50,152 nucleotides of DNA from Crocinitomicaceae bacterium (lineage in GTDB: Bacteria > Bacteroidota > Bacteroidia > Flavobacteriales_D > Parvicellaceae), in the NCBI GenBank assembly GCA_018663635.1, contig JABJPZ010000237.1:1-50152 (forward strand), read 5' to 3'. The notes beneath the pieces were generated by a model. It saw nothing but the letters and a program-made list of their open reading frames with translations. It was not told the origin of the DNA and searched no databases. Below are positions 29,418-38,984 of this stretch, in pieces (within the stretch, counting starts at the first letter, position 1; each line of letters opens with the position of its first letter). The position numbers were made by a program, and so were the translations under genes.

Positions 29418-30050
29418 ATGAGACATCTTTTAGTATTTATCATCTGTCTATTGTGCTCCCCATTTTATTCTCAATTAAGTTTGAAAGACGGGATAACCTG
29501 GGCAACAGAGCACAACTTAGTACTCTCTCCCAAATACGAAGTTGACATTGGCATAAAAGACCATGCAGCACCAATTATTGTAACCAGAAATGGAGGTATA
29601 GCTATAATCGGTGACTACATTGAAGTTGAAACAGAAGGCGTTAAAATTGTTGTATTAAATGATAAAGCTGAAATTATTTTCACTCATTTTTTTGGACCTT
29701 ACGCCGATAATCTAGAAGCCCAAGGAATCATTGAAGATCGCAACGGTCATTTCTACGGAATCATGGAAACACATGACAAAGTTAAAGATAATGACACCAG
29801 AGAGCGAGTTGTAAAAATTGACCACTCCGGTAAAATCAAGTGGGACATTGCTTTAGAGCAAAAGGACAATCATTATCATAGGCATTGCAATACCATTGTA
29901 CTACATAGTGATGGCAAAAGACTGAGCATGAAAGGGACGGTTCAACCAGACAAAACTGCTATTCAAAATAAAGAACATTACAAATGGACCGCAACACTTG
30001 ACCACAACGGTGTGTTAATTCATGAAATTGGAAAAAAATTGGGGAAATAA
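29418..30050 (+). CDS. Secreted hypothetical protein
   Basis: Signal peptide and intact 210-aa ORF; no recognised family. Confidence 0.6.
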   Translation: MRHLLVFIICLLCSPFYSQLSLKDGITWATEHNLVLSPKYEVDIGIKDHAAPIIVTRNGGIAIIGDYIEVETEGVKIVVLNDKAEIIFTHFFGPYADNLEAQGIIEDRNGHFYGIMETHDKVKDNDTRERVVKIDHSGKIKWDIALEQKDNHYHRHCNTIVLHSDGKRLSMKGTVQPDKTAIQNKEHYKWTATLDHNGVLIHEIGKKLGK

Positions 30051-30095
30051 ATCTTCACTGATATTTTTTAATCTATTTCTAAAAGTTTTTCAGGA

Positions 30096-30707
30096 ATGAG
30101 CACTGTATTTTTGACCATCACATTGTTGCTCTGGTTCCTACCCAGTTTCGCACAATCAGATTATAATTCAAAGGAGCTTCAAAGAAGAATTGAGTTAAAC
30201 ACGAATTACCTGGATTCTGCATCATCTCCTTTACATCCAGATTCGTTACGCTCATTTATTGGATTAAGTTATTACGATATTGATGAAAGCTACAGGTTAG
30301 CTGTAAAGGTGAAAAAAAAATTAGGAGCTTCATTTACCATGGCAACCAGTTCAGGAAAGCTGAAAGAGTTTCGGCAATATGCTGTGCTAAAATTTGCACT
30401 TAACGGCAGTAAATTCAAGTTGCCCATTTATCAAAATATTAAATTGATGAGGAACCCTCTCTACCGAGACTATTTATTCATTCCTTTTATGGACCTAACT
30501 AATGGCAGCTCAACTTATGGAGGTGGAAGGTATATAGAAGCACGCATCCCGAAAAAAGGAGAATTGTTAGAACTTGATTTCAACAAAAGCTTTAACCCAT
30601 ATTGTCATTATTCAACAGGTTATAACTGCCCGATTCCTCCCAAAGAAAATTATCTGAATACGAAAATAGAGGCTGGAGAAAAATTACTTTACAAAAGTAT
30701 CCACTAA
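30096..30707 (+). CDS. DUF1684-like secreted protein
   Basis: FIPFMDLTNGSSTYGGGRYIEARIPKKGELLELDFNKSFNPYCHYSTGYNCPIPPKENYL. Confidence 0.8.
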   Translation: MSTVFLTITLLLWFLPSFAQSDYNSKELQRRIELNTNYLDSASSPLHPDSLRSFIGLSYYDIDESYRLAVKVKKKLGASFTMATSSGKLKEFRQYAVLKFALNGSKFKLPIYQNIKLMRNPLYRDYLFIPFMDLTNGSSTYGGGRYIEARIPKKGELLELDFNKSFNPYCHYSTGYNCPIPPKENYLNTKIEAGEKLLYKSIH

Positions 30708-30773
30708 ATAATTTCTATTGGATTTTCGTTTAGTAAACAAGCAGCTATGGTTGTAAAGCTTACACAAATAGCC

Positions 30774-31373
30774 TTAATTATTTTTCATAATTCTGAATGA
30801 ATTGAAAAAAATATCATTAGCAGCTTCCTGAACACGACCAGAATCAGACGAAACAACTAACTGAAAAAGCACATTTTTGTGCAAACTATGAAAACAGGAT
30901 ATATGGTCCGATTTATTTTTACCTTGTAAATAATGTCCTTCCTGACCAGCTATTAACCGATTTTCGTCAATACTTATAGTATCTAACCCATATTCTTTTT
31001 TAATTTCTACTATACTATTTTCAACAAGTAATCGGTCAAATGAGTCAGCCTGGCTTTCAAAAACTTCCGGAGGATATGCTAAACATCTCACAATATACAC
31101 TTCGTGCTTTTTTGGCTTACAAATCGTTACGAAAGACTTAATTTGACCATCCGGAGAAGAGATCGAACTATTGCGTTGAATAATGGTATCAGGAAATAAT
31201 ATTTCGTACAATTCATGGCTCACGAAGTAGGCAGAATCATTCGATACATTTTGCTCCTCCCTTTCAGTAGGAGACACATTCAGTATCGATTGTTTATGAT
31301 TTTCCGAATTTGATTGACACGTACTGAATACCAGTATGATAAGAACCGAAACAAGAATACAATTATTTGTCAT
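30774..31373 (-). CDS. Hypothetical lipoprotein
   Basis: Lipobox LVFSTCQS; intact ORF overlapping the upstream pqiA-like gene start/stop. Confidence 0.55.
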   Translation of the reverse strand: MTNNCILVSVLIILVFSTCQSNSENHKQSILNVSPTEREEQNVSNDSAYFVSHELYEILFPDTIIQRNSSISSPDGQIKSFVTICKPKKHEVYIVRCLAYPPEVFESQADSFDRLLVENSIVEIKKEYGLDTISIDENRLIAGQEGHYLQGKNKSDHISCFHSLHKNVLFQLVVSSDSGRVQEAANDIFFNSFRIMKNN

Positions 31374-32295
31374 TATTGCTTTCCGATTTCAGGCATAAAT
31401 TAATAAAATGTGTTGATAGTAAAGACAGGATGACATATGAAGCAAAACAATACAATCCAAAAAGCGGTTTTGTTTGCGTTTCAATTCCCACATTCATATT
31501 TGCAAAAGAAAAATAGCCTAAAAATAGGGCCACGACAAAAACATCTGCCATACTCCACTTGCCCAAATAGTTCGTAATAAAAAGAACAATGCGATTATTT
31601 GCGAATCTCGTACTAAATAACTGTAAAAAAGAACAAAACAACTTGGTAACAGGAAGTATCAAAGAAAAAATTAAAATAGCTATACCTACAAAGTAATTAC
31701 CTTGTGAAAGCAATATTTGAATAAGACCCATGATAGACTTGCTCTGATAGAAATAATACATTCTCCCCTCAAAAGTTACGTCGAAACTTATGAGCTCTAA
31801 CATCCCAGAACTGAGCATTGGGAAATCCGAAGCAGCCTGAGAAAAATTAAATGGAATGGTCAAGTCTGTATTGAATGCCGCCATTTCCATCATCGGTGTT
31901 GCTACTCCAATTATTAGAGCAAATACAGCTATTGACAAAGTAGAGTAAGCCAGGTATCTCCAGACTACTCTATTTCGCAAAAAAAGTATTACTGGAGCAA
32001 CTATCAACAGAAATGCAATCAAGGACATCCACAAACCATATTTCAGTATAGAATCATGTGCCCTATTTGATCTTGCCTTGAAAACATCGGCTCGTGCTAC
32101 TTTTTCTTCCCAACTTCCATTCGGTATCCAACTAACAGGATCTAAAATCCCCTCAGTTAAAACAACAGCCTCCGTATACTTTTCACGATTTAAAAGAAAT
32201 TCCTTTGCGGAACCTAACATTTTATACGAACCATAAGCGCTTGTTAAAACAAATGCAAAAAGAATAAAGAGGTACACTAAGTTTCGTGCTTTCAT
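31363..32295 (-). CDS. Paraquat-inducible protein A (PqiA)-like membrane protein
   Basis: ILIFSLILPVTKLFCSF, LGKWSMADVFVVALFLGYFSFA, GLYCFASYVILSLLSTH. Confidence 0.75.
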   Translation of the reverse strand: MKARNLVYLFILFAFVLTSAYGSYKMLGSAKEFLLNREKYTEAVVLTEGILDPVSWIPNGSWEEKVARADVFKARSNRAHDSILKYGLWMSLIAFLLIVAPVILFLRNRVVWRYLAYSTLSIAVFALIIGVATPMMEMAAFNTDLTIPFNFSQAASDFPMLSSGMLELISFDVTFEGRMYYFYQSKSIMGLIQILLSQGNYFVGIAILIFSLILPVTKLFCSFLQLFSTRFANNRIVLFITNYLGKWSMADVFVVALFLGYFSFANMNVGIETQTKPLFGLYCFASYVILSLLSTHFINLCLKSESNNDK

Positions 32296-32351
32296 CTCAA
32301 GAATGAATCAATTAGGAACAAGTTTACATAAAATCCTAAATGCGATAACAA

Positions 32352-32816
32352 TTACTTTGTTAATGTTTTTAAAACAATTCCAAACTCATCCTTATTCAAA
32401 TAGCCTTGAAATTGGGCGACAACATTAAGATTGCTATCTAAAAATACTGTAGTTGGATACGTTAACTTACCATCAACTGCACCAATTTTCATCGCAAGTC
32501 TATTTAGCAACTTTCCATTGGGTTGCATCTCAGGCGCAAAATCCATCCCTCTATACCTAATGGTATCTGTTGTTTCTGCATCTAAAGCAATGGAGTAATA
32601 ATCTTGATTAAGTAGTCGAGAAAGTACATCGTCCTTAAAAACAAACTTTTGCATCATTTTGCAGTAATTACACCAGGGAGCGTGAATAAAAACAACAATG
32701 GGTTTAGGAGTTAACCCCATACTGTCTGACAAACTTTCGAATCTAACCCAATTTACTTGAGTCATTGCAACATTCCCTATAACAAGAATTGATATCAGGA
32801 CACCGATTGCCTTCAT
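32352..32816 (-). CDS. Thioredoxin-family periplasmic protein
   Basis: Signal peptide; VFIHAPWCNYCKMMQKFVFKD; cis-Pro YPTTVFLDSN. Confidence 0.88.
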   Translation of the reverse strand: MKAIGVLISILVIGNVAMTQVNWVRFESLSDSMGLTPKPIVVFIHAPWCNYCKMMQKFVFKDDVLSRLLNQDYYSIALDAETTDTIRYRGMDFAPEMQPNGKLLNRLAMKIGAVDGKLTYPTTVFLDSNLNVVAQFQGYLNKDEFGIVLKTLTK

Positions 32817-35053
32817 TCCAAATGAAACGTAAGCCCGAAATAACCTCTTGTTCCTTGATTGGGTGCATAAACATAAGATGGGTCAAAAGTATAACCAAAA
32901 GGATTATTTATCGCATCATCTACTTCCCTATCAAACGGATCATACGGACGCATTATTGAGTTTGCCGGAGGTCTAAAATTGAAGATGTTTTTAACGCCCA
33001 AATATAAATCGAATTTCTGATTTATCGCTTTTGTTAATTTTAGATTGTGAATGGCAAAAGGCTGAGAATGATCCGGTCTAAAATCATTTTCTAAAGTAGG
33101 AAGCCTCATCTTGCCATAGCTGACGGAAGTATAGTCCAATGTCATTTTTAACTTCCTGAATTGGTAGCTAATAGCCGCCGTACCAGACACACGCTCAGTA
33201 AGCATGGGGTATTCTCTAGAATAAGCATCTTCATTTAGTTTATTCATTTGAAAAGCATCTAAAAGTGAAAAACCTAGATTTATGGTCAGCGGGAATTCAA
33301 ATTTATATCGAGCATCTACATTCAAGCCTCTATAAATTGCATAGCCATTTAAATTCTCATAGATGATTTTGTCATCATCTTCTCCATAGTTTGGGTTAAT
33401 TTTATTGGTAAAATAAGTGTAGAATAAATGACCATCCAAAGTCAACATCCCAAATCGTGTGAAAATCCTTCTTGTCACATTAAAAGAGGTATTGTAGCAC
33501 GTTTCAGGCTTAAGCGCTTCTTTTATGATAACTTCTCTGGCACCAGTCAAAGCTGCATGTTCCTCTGCAAAAAGATTGACTACCCTAAACCCATTACCTA
33601 GTGCAAAACGCATATCGATCTTATCGTTAGGAGAATTTTTATAATTGAGTCGAGGAGAAAGAACATTCCCGTGAATGGGGTGGTAATCTACACGCATACC
33701 CGTTAATAGTTGGCTTCGGTCTGAGAAGAGAGTTAAGTTCTGAAAAAAAGCGCCTGGCAAACCAATTACCGATGGATTATTGAACATGACATTATCCAAT
33801 ACTTCACTGGTTGCTACAGTGTTATCATCGTAAAAAGTATGTCTGTAGGCAATTCCTGCAGACAAATTGTTTTTTCCTAGCTGCTTACTCCAATTAAGCT
33901 GATTGAATATAATTTTCTGAGTTGCATCAAATTTCATATCTCCATAAACAGAATTTTGTTCATGACTAGAAACCGATGACTGCAGAATTATACGTTCTTT
34001 AAAAGGAAGTTGATAATTCCCTATAAATTCATACCTGCTGGTCCATATTGATTCTCCATATATTTCATCACCACCTCTGTGCGCCTTTGTCCATTGCATC
34101 TCTCCTCCCCAACGATCTTCATATACATATCTGAATGCAACATTTGCAATTCTGTTTTTACTTCTTTTTATATTCCACTTATTAAAAACAGAAATGCGAT
34201 TCTGCAGTGTTACATCCGTAAAATTATCGCCATTGAAATCAGTCGGATTATCGTATTTAAAGTAATTGACTCCTAACAATGTGCTAATTCTACCAAATTG
34301 AGCAGAAGTACCAATATCGATGTTATTCTCCAGATAAGTAGATAAGCTAATGTCAAGGTCAAATTTTTTACTTGTATTTGGGTTTCGAGTGATTACGTTT
34401 ATAAGTCCACCGACTGCTTCAGATCCGTAAAGGGTTGAAGCAGGTCCTTTTATTACTTCTATGCGCTCAATTAAACTACTTGGAATCCCCTGTAAGCCAT
34501 AAACAGTAGACAACCCGCCAACTATTGGCATTCCGTCAATGGTAATCATCGTATATGCGCCTTCCATGCCATTGATATGGATATCCCCCGTATTACAGAC
34601 GTTACAATTCATTTGAGTTCGTATTCCATTTACTTGATCAATTATGCCGTATATATTAGGTGAAGGGTTTTTCTTGAAAAAGGATGGCCTCAACACGGTA
34701 ATCGCCACAGGTGATTTAGATTTTGATATCTCAGATAATGTACCGGAAATAACTACTTCATCAAGCTCTTTTATTGATCTTAACGTAAAAGTAACGGACG
34801 ATTGATTCGTTGAAAAATGTACTTGTTTGCTATAATACCCAAAAGCTGAAAGCTCCAAATTATGTTTACCCGAATTTACAATTGCTGAAACTTGACCCAG
34901 TTCATTCGTTTGAACAAAAACAACACTATCTATTCTAAGGTCAACGTAAGGAATGGCAATACCTTCAGCGTCAATAACGCTAAATTCAACACGAATCTGA
35001 CTATGTACACTTATTGAAAGGAATAAAGATAAAATACCGACTATTTTATACAC
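32813..35053 (-). CDS. TonB-dependent receptor with carboxypeptidase-like N-terminal domain (GTG start)
   Basis: Plug-domain motifs VNGIRTQMNCNVCNTGDIHINGMEGAYTMITIDGMPIVGG, IERIEVIKGPASTLYGSEAVGGLINVITR; C-terminal barrel ending GYFGLTFHLE. Confidence 0.93.
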   Translation of the reverse strand: MYKIVGILSLFLSISVHSQIRVEFSVIDAEGIAIPYVDLRIDSVVFVQTNELGQVSAIVNSGKHNLELSAFGYYSKQVHFSTNQSSVTFTLRSIKELDEVVISGTLSEISKSKSPVAITVLRPSFFKKNPSPNIYGIIDQVNGIRTQMNCNVCNTGDIHINGMEGAYTMITIDGMPIVGGLSTVYGLQGIPSSLIERIEVIKGPASTLYGSEAVGGLINVITRNPNTSKKFDLDISLSTYLENNIDIGTSAQFGRISTLLGVNYFKYDNPTDFNGDNFTDVTLQNRISVFNKWNIKRSKNRIANVAFRYVYEDRWGGEMQWTKAHRGGDEIYGESIWTSRYEFIGNYQLPFKERIILQSSVSSHEQNSVYGDMKFDATQKIIFNQLNWSKQLGKNNLSAGIAYRHTFYDDNTVATSEVLDNVMFNNPSVIGLPGAFFQNLTLFSDRSQLLTGMRVDYHPIHGNVLSPRLNYKNSPNDKIDMRFALGNGFRVVNLFAEEHAALTGAREVIIKEALKPETCYNTSFNVTRRIFTRFGMLTLDGHLFYTYFTNKINPNYGEDDDKIIYENLNGYAIYRGLNVDARYKFEFPLTINLGFSLLDAFQMNKLNEDAYSREYPMLTERVSGTAAISYQFRKLKMTLDYTSVSYGKMRLPTLENDFRPDHSQPFAIHNLKLTKAINQKFDLYLGVKNIFNFRPPANSIMRPYDPFDREVDDAINNPFGYTFDPSYVYAPNQGTRGYFGLTFHLE

Positions 35054-35064
35054 TTAAAATATAA

Positions 35065-35082
35065 TTTTAGGCTAATCTAAAA
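35065..35082. promoter_or_regulatory. Candidate DtxR/IdeR-like operator
   Basis: TTTTAGGCTAATCTAAAA, an 18-bp imperfect dyad (TTTTAG/CTAAAA arms) with TTAGGCTAA core similarity to iron-box sequences; lies between the divergent TonB receptor and dtxR-family genes. Confidence 0.55.
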
Positions 35083-35125
35083 AATATATACTTAACATCT
35101 AAATAATTCTGTAAATTGCGCTTGA

Positions 35126-35794
35126 ATGAGGCATTTTATCAATCATACAGAAGAGAATTATTTAAAAGCCATTTACAGTTTATCTCAAAAGCCCAATCAA
35201 GGCGTTAGTACGAATGCAATTGCAAAATCTTTGGACACAAAAGCTTCTAGCGTAACTGACATGATGCAGAAATTGGCAGAAAAAGGTTTGGTGAGCTATA
35301 AAAAGTATTATGGTGTTCAATTGACCAGTAGTGGACAGTTGATTGCCCTCAACACGATCAGGAAACACCGACTTTGGGAAGTTTTCTTAGTGGACAAACT
35401 TAGCTTCAATTGGGATGAAGTGCATGAAATAGCAGAACAATTAGAACATATCCAATCTTCCGAATTAACCAATCGATTGGATATTTTTCTTGGCAATCCT
35501 AAATTTGATCCCCATGGAGATCCGATTCCAAATAGTCAAGGTGAAATAGAAAACTATCATGATACGTTATTATTGTCAGAACTAGAAATAGGAGCGTTTT
35601 GCACACTGGTTGGTGTTGCTGATTCGTCAAGTGTATTCTTAAAACATTTAGAAAAGAGTCAATTAAAACTAGGGTCTGAAATACGCCTTATTAATGTTTT
35701 TGAATATGATCGATCTTTGAGCATTGAAGTAGCAAATATCCAAAGAAGTATCTCCAATAGGGTTGCCGATAATTTAATTGTTAAGCCATTGTAA
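35126..35794 (+). CDS. DtxR/MntR-family metal-dependent transcriptional regulator
   Basis: ENYLKAIYSL...VSTNAIAKSLDTKASSVTDMMQKLAEKGLVSYKKYYGVQLTSSG, RLWEVFLVDKL, CDP-like metal-site region HPHGDPIPN-type KFDPHGDPIPNSQG. Confidence 0.93.
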   Translation: MRHFINHTEENYLKAIYSLSQKPNQGVSTNAIAKSLDTKASSVTDMMQKLAEKGLVSYKKYYGVQLTSSGQLIALNTIRKHRLWEVFLVDKLSFNWDEVHEIAEQLEHIQSSELTNRLDIFLGNPKFDPHGDPIPNSQGEIENYHDTLLLSELEIGAFCTLVGVADSSSVFLKHLEKSQLKLGSEIRLINVFEYDRSLSIEVANIQRSISNRVADNLIVKPL

Positions 35795-36618
35795 TGGAGT
35801 CTCTCTATAAGTGGTTCGCTAATATTGACCCTATTCTTGCAGCGCTAATTGCAACAACATTTACCTGGCTACTTACGGCTGCTGGAGCCGCATTAGTATT
35901 TTTCTTTAAAGAGCTCAAAAGATCATTGCTAGACGGTTTGTTGGGATTCACAGGAGGTGTAATGGTTGCGGCAAGCTGTTTTGGTCTTCTAATGCCCGCA
36001 ATAGAACAAGCATCAAATATGGGCATGTCTGATGGATGGGAAGTTATGCCAGCTGCAGTGGGATTCCTTTTAGGCGCCGTCTTTTTATTTGGGCTAGACA
36101 AATTATTACCTCATTTACATATTAATTTCTCGAAAGATGAGAAAGAGGGAATCCAAACAGATTGGCACAGCACAACACTTCTGGTATTGGCAATTACTTT
36201 ACACAATATTCCTGAAGGGCTTGCCGTCGGTGTAATATTTGGAGCAGCTGGTGGTGATATAGAATTAATTTCTGCGGCTGTAGTTATCGCAATTGGCATA
36301 GGTATTCAAAATTTTCCAGAAGGAATTGCGGTCGCAATGCCACTTAGAAGACAAGGTGTTTCTAGAAGAAAAAGCTTTTGGTACGGTCAGCTCTCTGCAA
36401 TTGTAGAGCCAATAGCGGGGGTTTGCGGTGCCTGGGCTGTCACCTCGTTTGAGCCAATTCTACCGTATGCCTTAGCTTTTGCTGCCGGGGCTATGATTTA
36501 TGTAGTTGTGGAAGAAGTGATTCCAGAAACACAAAGGGACAAGTATACTGATATCGCAACGATGGGATTTATCCTTGGTTTTATACTCATGATGGTACTA
36601 GACGTTGTATTAGGTTGA
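35794..36618 (+). CDS. ZIP-family metal transporter
   Basis: ALTLHNIPEGLAVGV-type ITLHNIPEGLAVGVIFG and IGIQNFPEGIAVAMPLR motifs; 1-nt overlap (TAATG) with dtxR. Confidence 0.93.
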   Translation: MESLYKWFANIDPILAALIATTFTWLLTAAGAALVFFFKELKRSLLDGLLGFTGGVMVAASCFGLLMPAIEQASNMGMSDGWEVMPAAVGFLLGAVFLFGLDKLLPHLHINFSKDEKEGIQTDWHSTTLLVLAITLHNIPEGLAVGVIFGAAGGDIELISAAVVIAIGIGIQNFPEGIAVAMPLRRQGVSRRKSFWYGQLSAIVEPIAGVCGAWAVTSFEPILPYALAFAAGAMIYVVVEEVIPETQRDKYTDIATMGFILGFILMMVLDVVLG

Positions 36619-36644
36619 AAACCCTAGTTTATTACCTTTGAAGT

Positions 36645-37103
36645 ATGTCTTCCGATAACATCAACATAAAAAACAAAAAAGCTCGATTTGAGTACCTTAT
36701 CATCGATGAATTTGTAGCCGGAATTCAATTATTGGGTACAGAAATCAAGTCTATTCGACAAGGTAAGGCAAGTATTGGTGAAGCGTATTGTGTAATCCAA
36801 AAAGAAGAAGTTTTTTTAAGAAATGCATACATTGACGAATATGAAAATGGCGGCCATTACAATCATGAAGTAAGAAGAGATCGCAAGCTTTTATTGAATA
36901 GAGCAGAAATAACGAAAATTCACAAAAATCTAAAAACGAAAGGATTTACATTAATACCCTTGAGTTTATTCATAAACAGTAAAGGCTTGGCAAAAATAAA
37001 AATTGGTCTGGCCCAAGGTAAAAAGCTTCATGACAAAAGAGAAACTATCAAAGACCGCGATAATAAAAGGTCCTTGGATAGAATAAAAAAAGATTATAGA
37101 TAA
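36645..37103 (+). CDS. smpB: SsrA-binding protein
   Basis: NKKARFEYLIIDEFVAGIQLLGTEIKSIRQGKASIGEAYC, LTLIPLSLFINSKGLAKIKIGLAQGKKLHDKRETIKDRD. Confidence 0.95.
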   Translation: MSSDNINIKNKKARFEYLIIDEFVAGIQLLGTEIKSIRQGKASIGEAYCVIQKEEVFLRNAYIDEYENGGHYNHEVRRDRKLLLNRAEITKIHKNLKTKGFTLIPLSLFINSKGLAKIKIGLAQGKKLHDKRETIKDRDNKRSLDRIKKDYR

Positions 37104-37131
37104 AAAAAGCCCACCATAATGGCAGGCTTTT
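37103..37131 (+). terminator. Candidate intrinsic (possibly bidirectional) terminator after smpB
   Basis: AAAAGCC (37105-37111) / GGCTTTT (37125-37131) stem between the convergent smpB and 37153-38004 genes. Confidence 0.6.
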
Positions 37132-37152
37132 AAATAATATATAAAGTTCTGC

Positions 37153-38004
37153 TTAAAAATGAAACGTTGCTACTAAAGACGCAGTACCTAATTGATTACC
37201 ACCATTTATATCTGCACCTAATGCAAAACCATTGCTGCCGGCAGTCTCCGTAACAACATCTTCCATAGACGTTCCGCCACTACTCACCTGTTGCGATGTA
37301 GATGAACCAGCACCTTGACTCGATAAGCCTAGCCCCCAGCCATACTCAGCACCAATAGAAATTTTCGGTGCAATAAAATATTCACATCCAACAAATCCTC
37401 TTAATTGGAAACCAATGGTTGATCCTGAGATACTACCTTTTGCATCAGTAGTACCATCTACACCGTGAACCTGACTTGATACTGCGGGTGTACCAGCAGG
37501 AGAATAGGTGTTACCATAAGTATAAATTGTTTTAGCCGTACTCAACATGAATAGCAGTTCTCCTCCATAAAAACCCTGAAGTCTTCCTTTACCTCTTCTC
37601 CACTCCATTCCACCGCCAATAGCGATGAAACTAGAAGAACTTTTCTTAGAGTCTTCCACCGTAGCAGTAGAACCTGGGTCATTATCTAGAGCAACCAAAT
37701 CTGGCACCAATGCTTTGTCTGTAAAAGAATTGATTCCAATATTTAACTTAACTCTGTAAGCGGTTGTCGCATCTTTAAAATATTTACCTACGATTGTTCC
37801 ACTATTTACAAAATCTGCTCCTGGAGCTGTAGTATCAGAACTAAATAGATTACCTGCGTAATTCAAAAACGGTGCAGCATCAAACTGAATGGCCCAATCA
37901 CCTGCTTCCGGAAGAATGGCTTCGCCTTTTTTAGACGTCAGCTCCTGTGCAAAAAAACTTGCTCCAGAAAATAACATGGCACATAAGACTACTTTCTTTT
38001 TCAT
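37153..38004 (-). CDS. Outer-membrane beta-barrel protein
   Basis: Signal peptide MKKKVVLCAMLFSGASFFAQ; glycine/aromatic-rich strands; C-terminal LVATFHF. Confidence 0.7.
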   Translation of the reverse strand: MKKKVVLCAMLFSGASFFAQELTSKKGEAILPEAGDWAIQFDAAPFLNYAGNLFSSDTTAPGADFVNSGTIVGKYFKDATTAYRVKLNIGINSFTDKALVPDLVALDNDPGSTATVEDSKKSSSSFIAIGGGMEWRRGKGRLQGFYGGELLFMLSTAKTIYTYGNTYSPAGTPAVSSQVHGVDGTTDAKGSISGSTIGFQLRGFVGCEYFIAPKISIGAEYGWGLGLSSQGAGSSTSQQVSSGGTSMEDVVTETAGSNGFALGADINGGNQLGTASLVATFHF

Positions 38005-38193
38005 AACTCTTTGTTTTTTGTTTAATTGTTAACTAAATCAATAACCACTATCGCTTTAATCAAATTCCAAAAGAAAAAACCACAAAATTGAATTTTCTTT
38101 CAAGGCAAATAAGCAAAGCAGAACTATTACGGCACCTTGATGCAAAATGTTTCGATTCGAAATAAAAAACTAATTAAAATATGAAATTGCTGT

Positions 38194-38841
38194 TCATTGC
38201 TGATTGCGATTGGGCAACATCGGAACAAAAGAGAAGTCTCCACATTTTTCTATTCGAAAATCATCTGATCCGTTTTTATAGACATAAACCATTGTTTGTG
38301 ATTCTCCTCCAATGGGCACAACCATTTCTCCCCCGATTGATAATTGCGCTAAAACGGCTTTGGGTATTTCAGGTGCCCCGCATGTGATTATTATTTTATC
38401 AAATGGTGCCCATTTCGGCAAACCTTTATAACCATCTCCAAAAAACAATCGTGCATTGTATCTTTTGTCTTCTAAAAAAACTTTCGTTTTATCATACAAC
38501 TCTCGCTGCCTCTCAATAGAATAAACTTTTGCCTTCAACTCGCAAAGTACGGCAGTTTGAAATCCGCAACCTGTACCAATTTCTAAAACCTTATCCCCTT
38601 TCTTAATGTTAAGCAAAGTAGTCTGAAAAGCAACAGTTGATGGATGGGAAATTGTTTGACCAGCACCTATCGGGAAAGCGGTATCCTGGTAGGCGAATTC
38701 CAAAAACGCACTGCTGTCAATAAAATGATGTCTGGGTATGCGACCCATTGCATCTAACACATCATCTGCGTATAAGTCTTTTAAACGTAATTCGCTGATT
38801 AGCCTATTACGCATACCTTTATGTTTATTGGAATCTTGCAC
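38194..38841 (-). CDS. pcm: Protein-L-isoaspartate O-methyltransferase
   Basis: IPRHHFIDSSAFLEFAYQDTAFPIGAGQTISHPSTVAFQT, VLEIGTGCGFQTAVL. Confidence 0.93.
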   Translation of the reverse strand: MQDSNKHKGMRNRLISELRLKDLYADDVLDAMGRIPRHHFIDSSAFLEFAYQDTAFPIGAGQTISHPSTVAFQTTLLNIKKGDKVLEIGTGCGFQTAVLCELKAKVYSIERQRELYDKTKVFLEDKRYNARLFFGDGYKGLPKWAPFDKIIITCGAPEIPKAVLAQLSIGGEMVVPIGGESQTMVYVYKNGSDDFRIEKCGDFSFVPMLPNRNQQ

Positions 38842-38984
38842 GATACAATAATACTCCTATTTAAAATTCATTTAAAACTTTTCATTAAAGAGATATTGGA
38901 GTTTTTATGTTGATAATTATATTCTGATTTCATCGGTTCAAGGATTCCCTCATTTATGTTTGTAGAAACAACAACTAGACAAAT

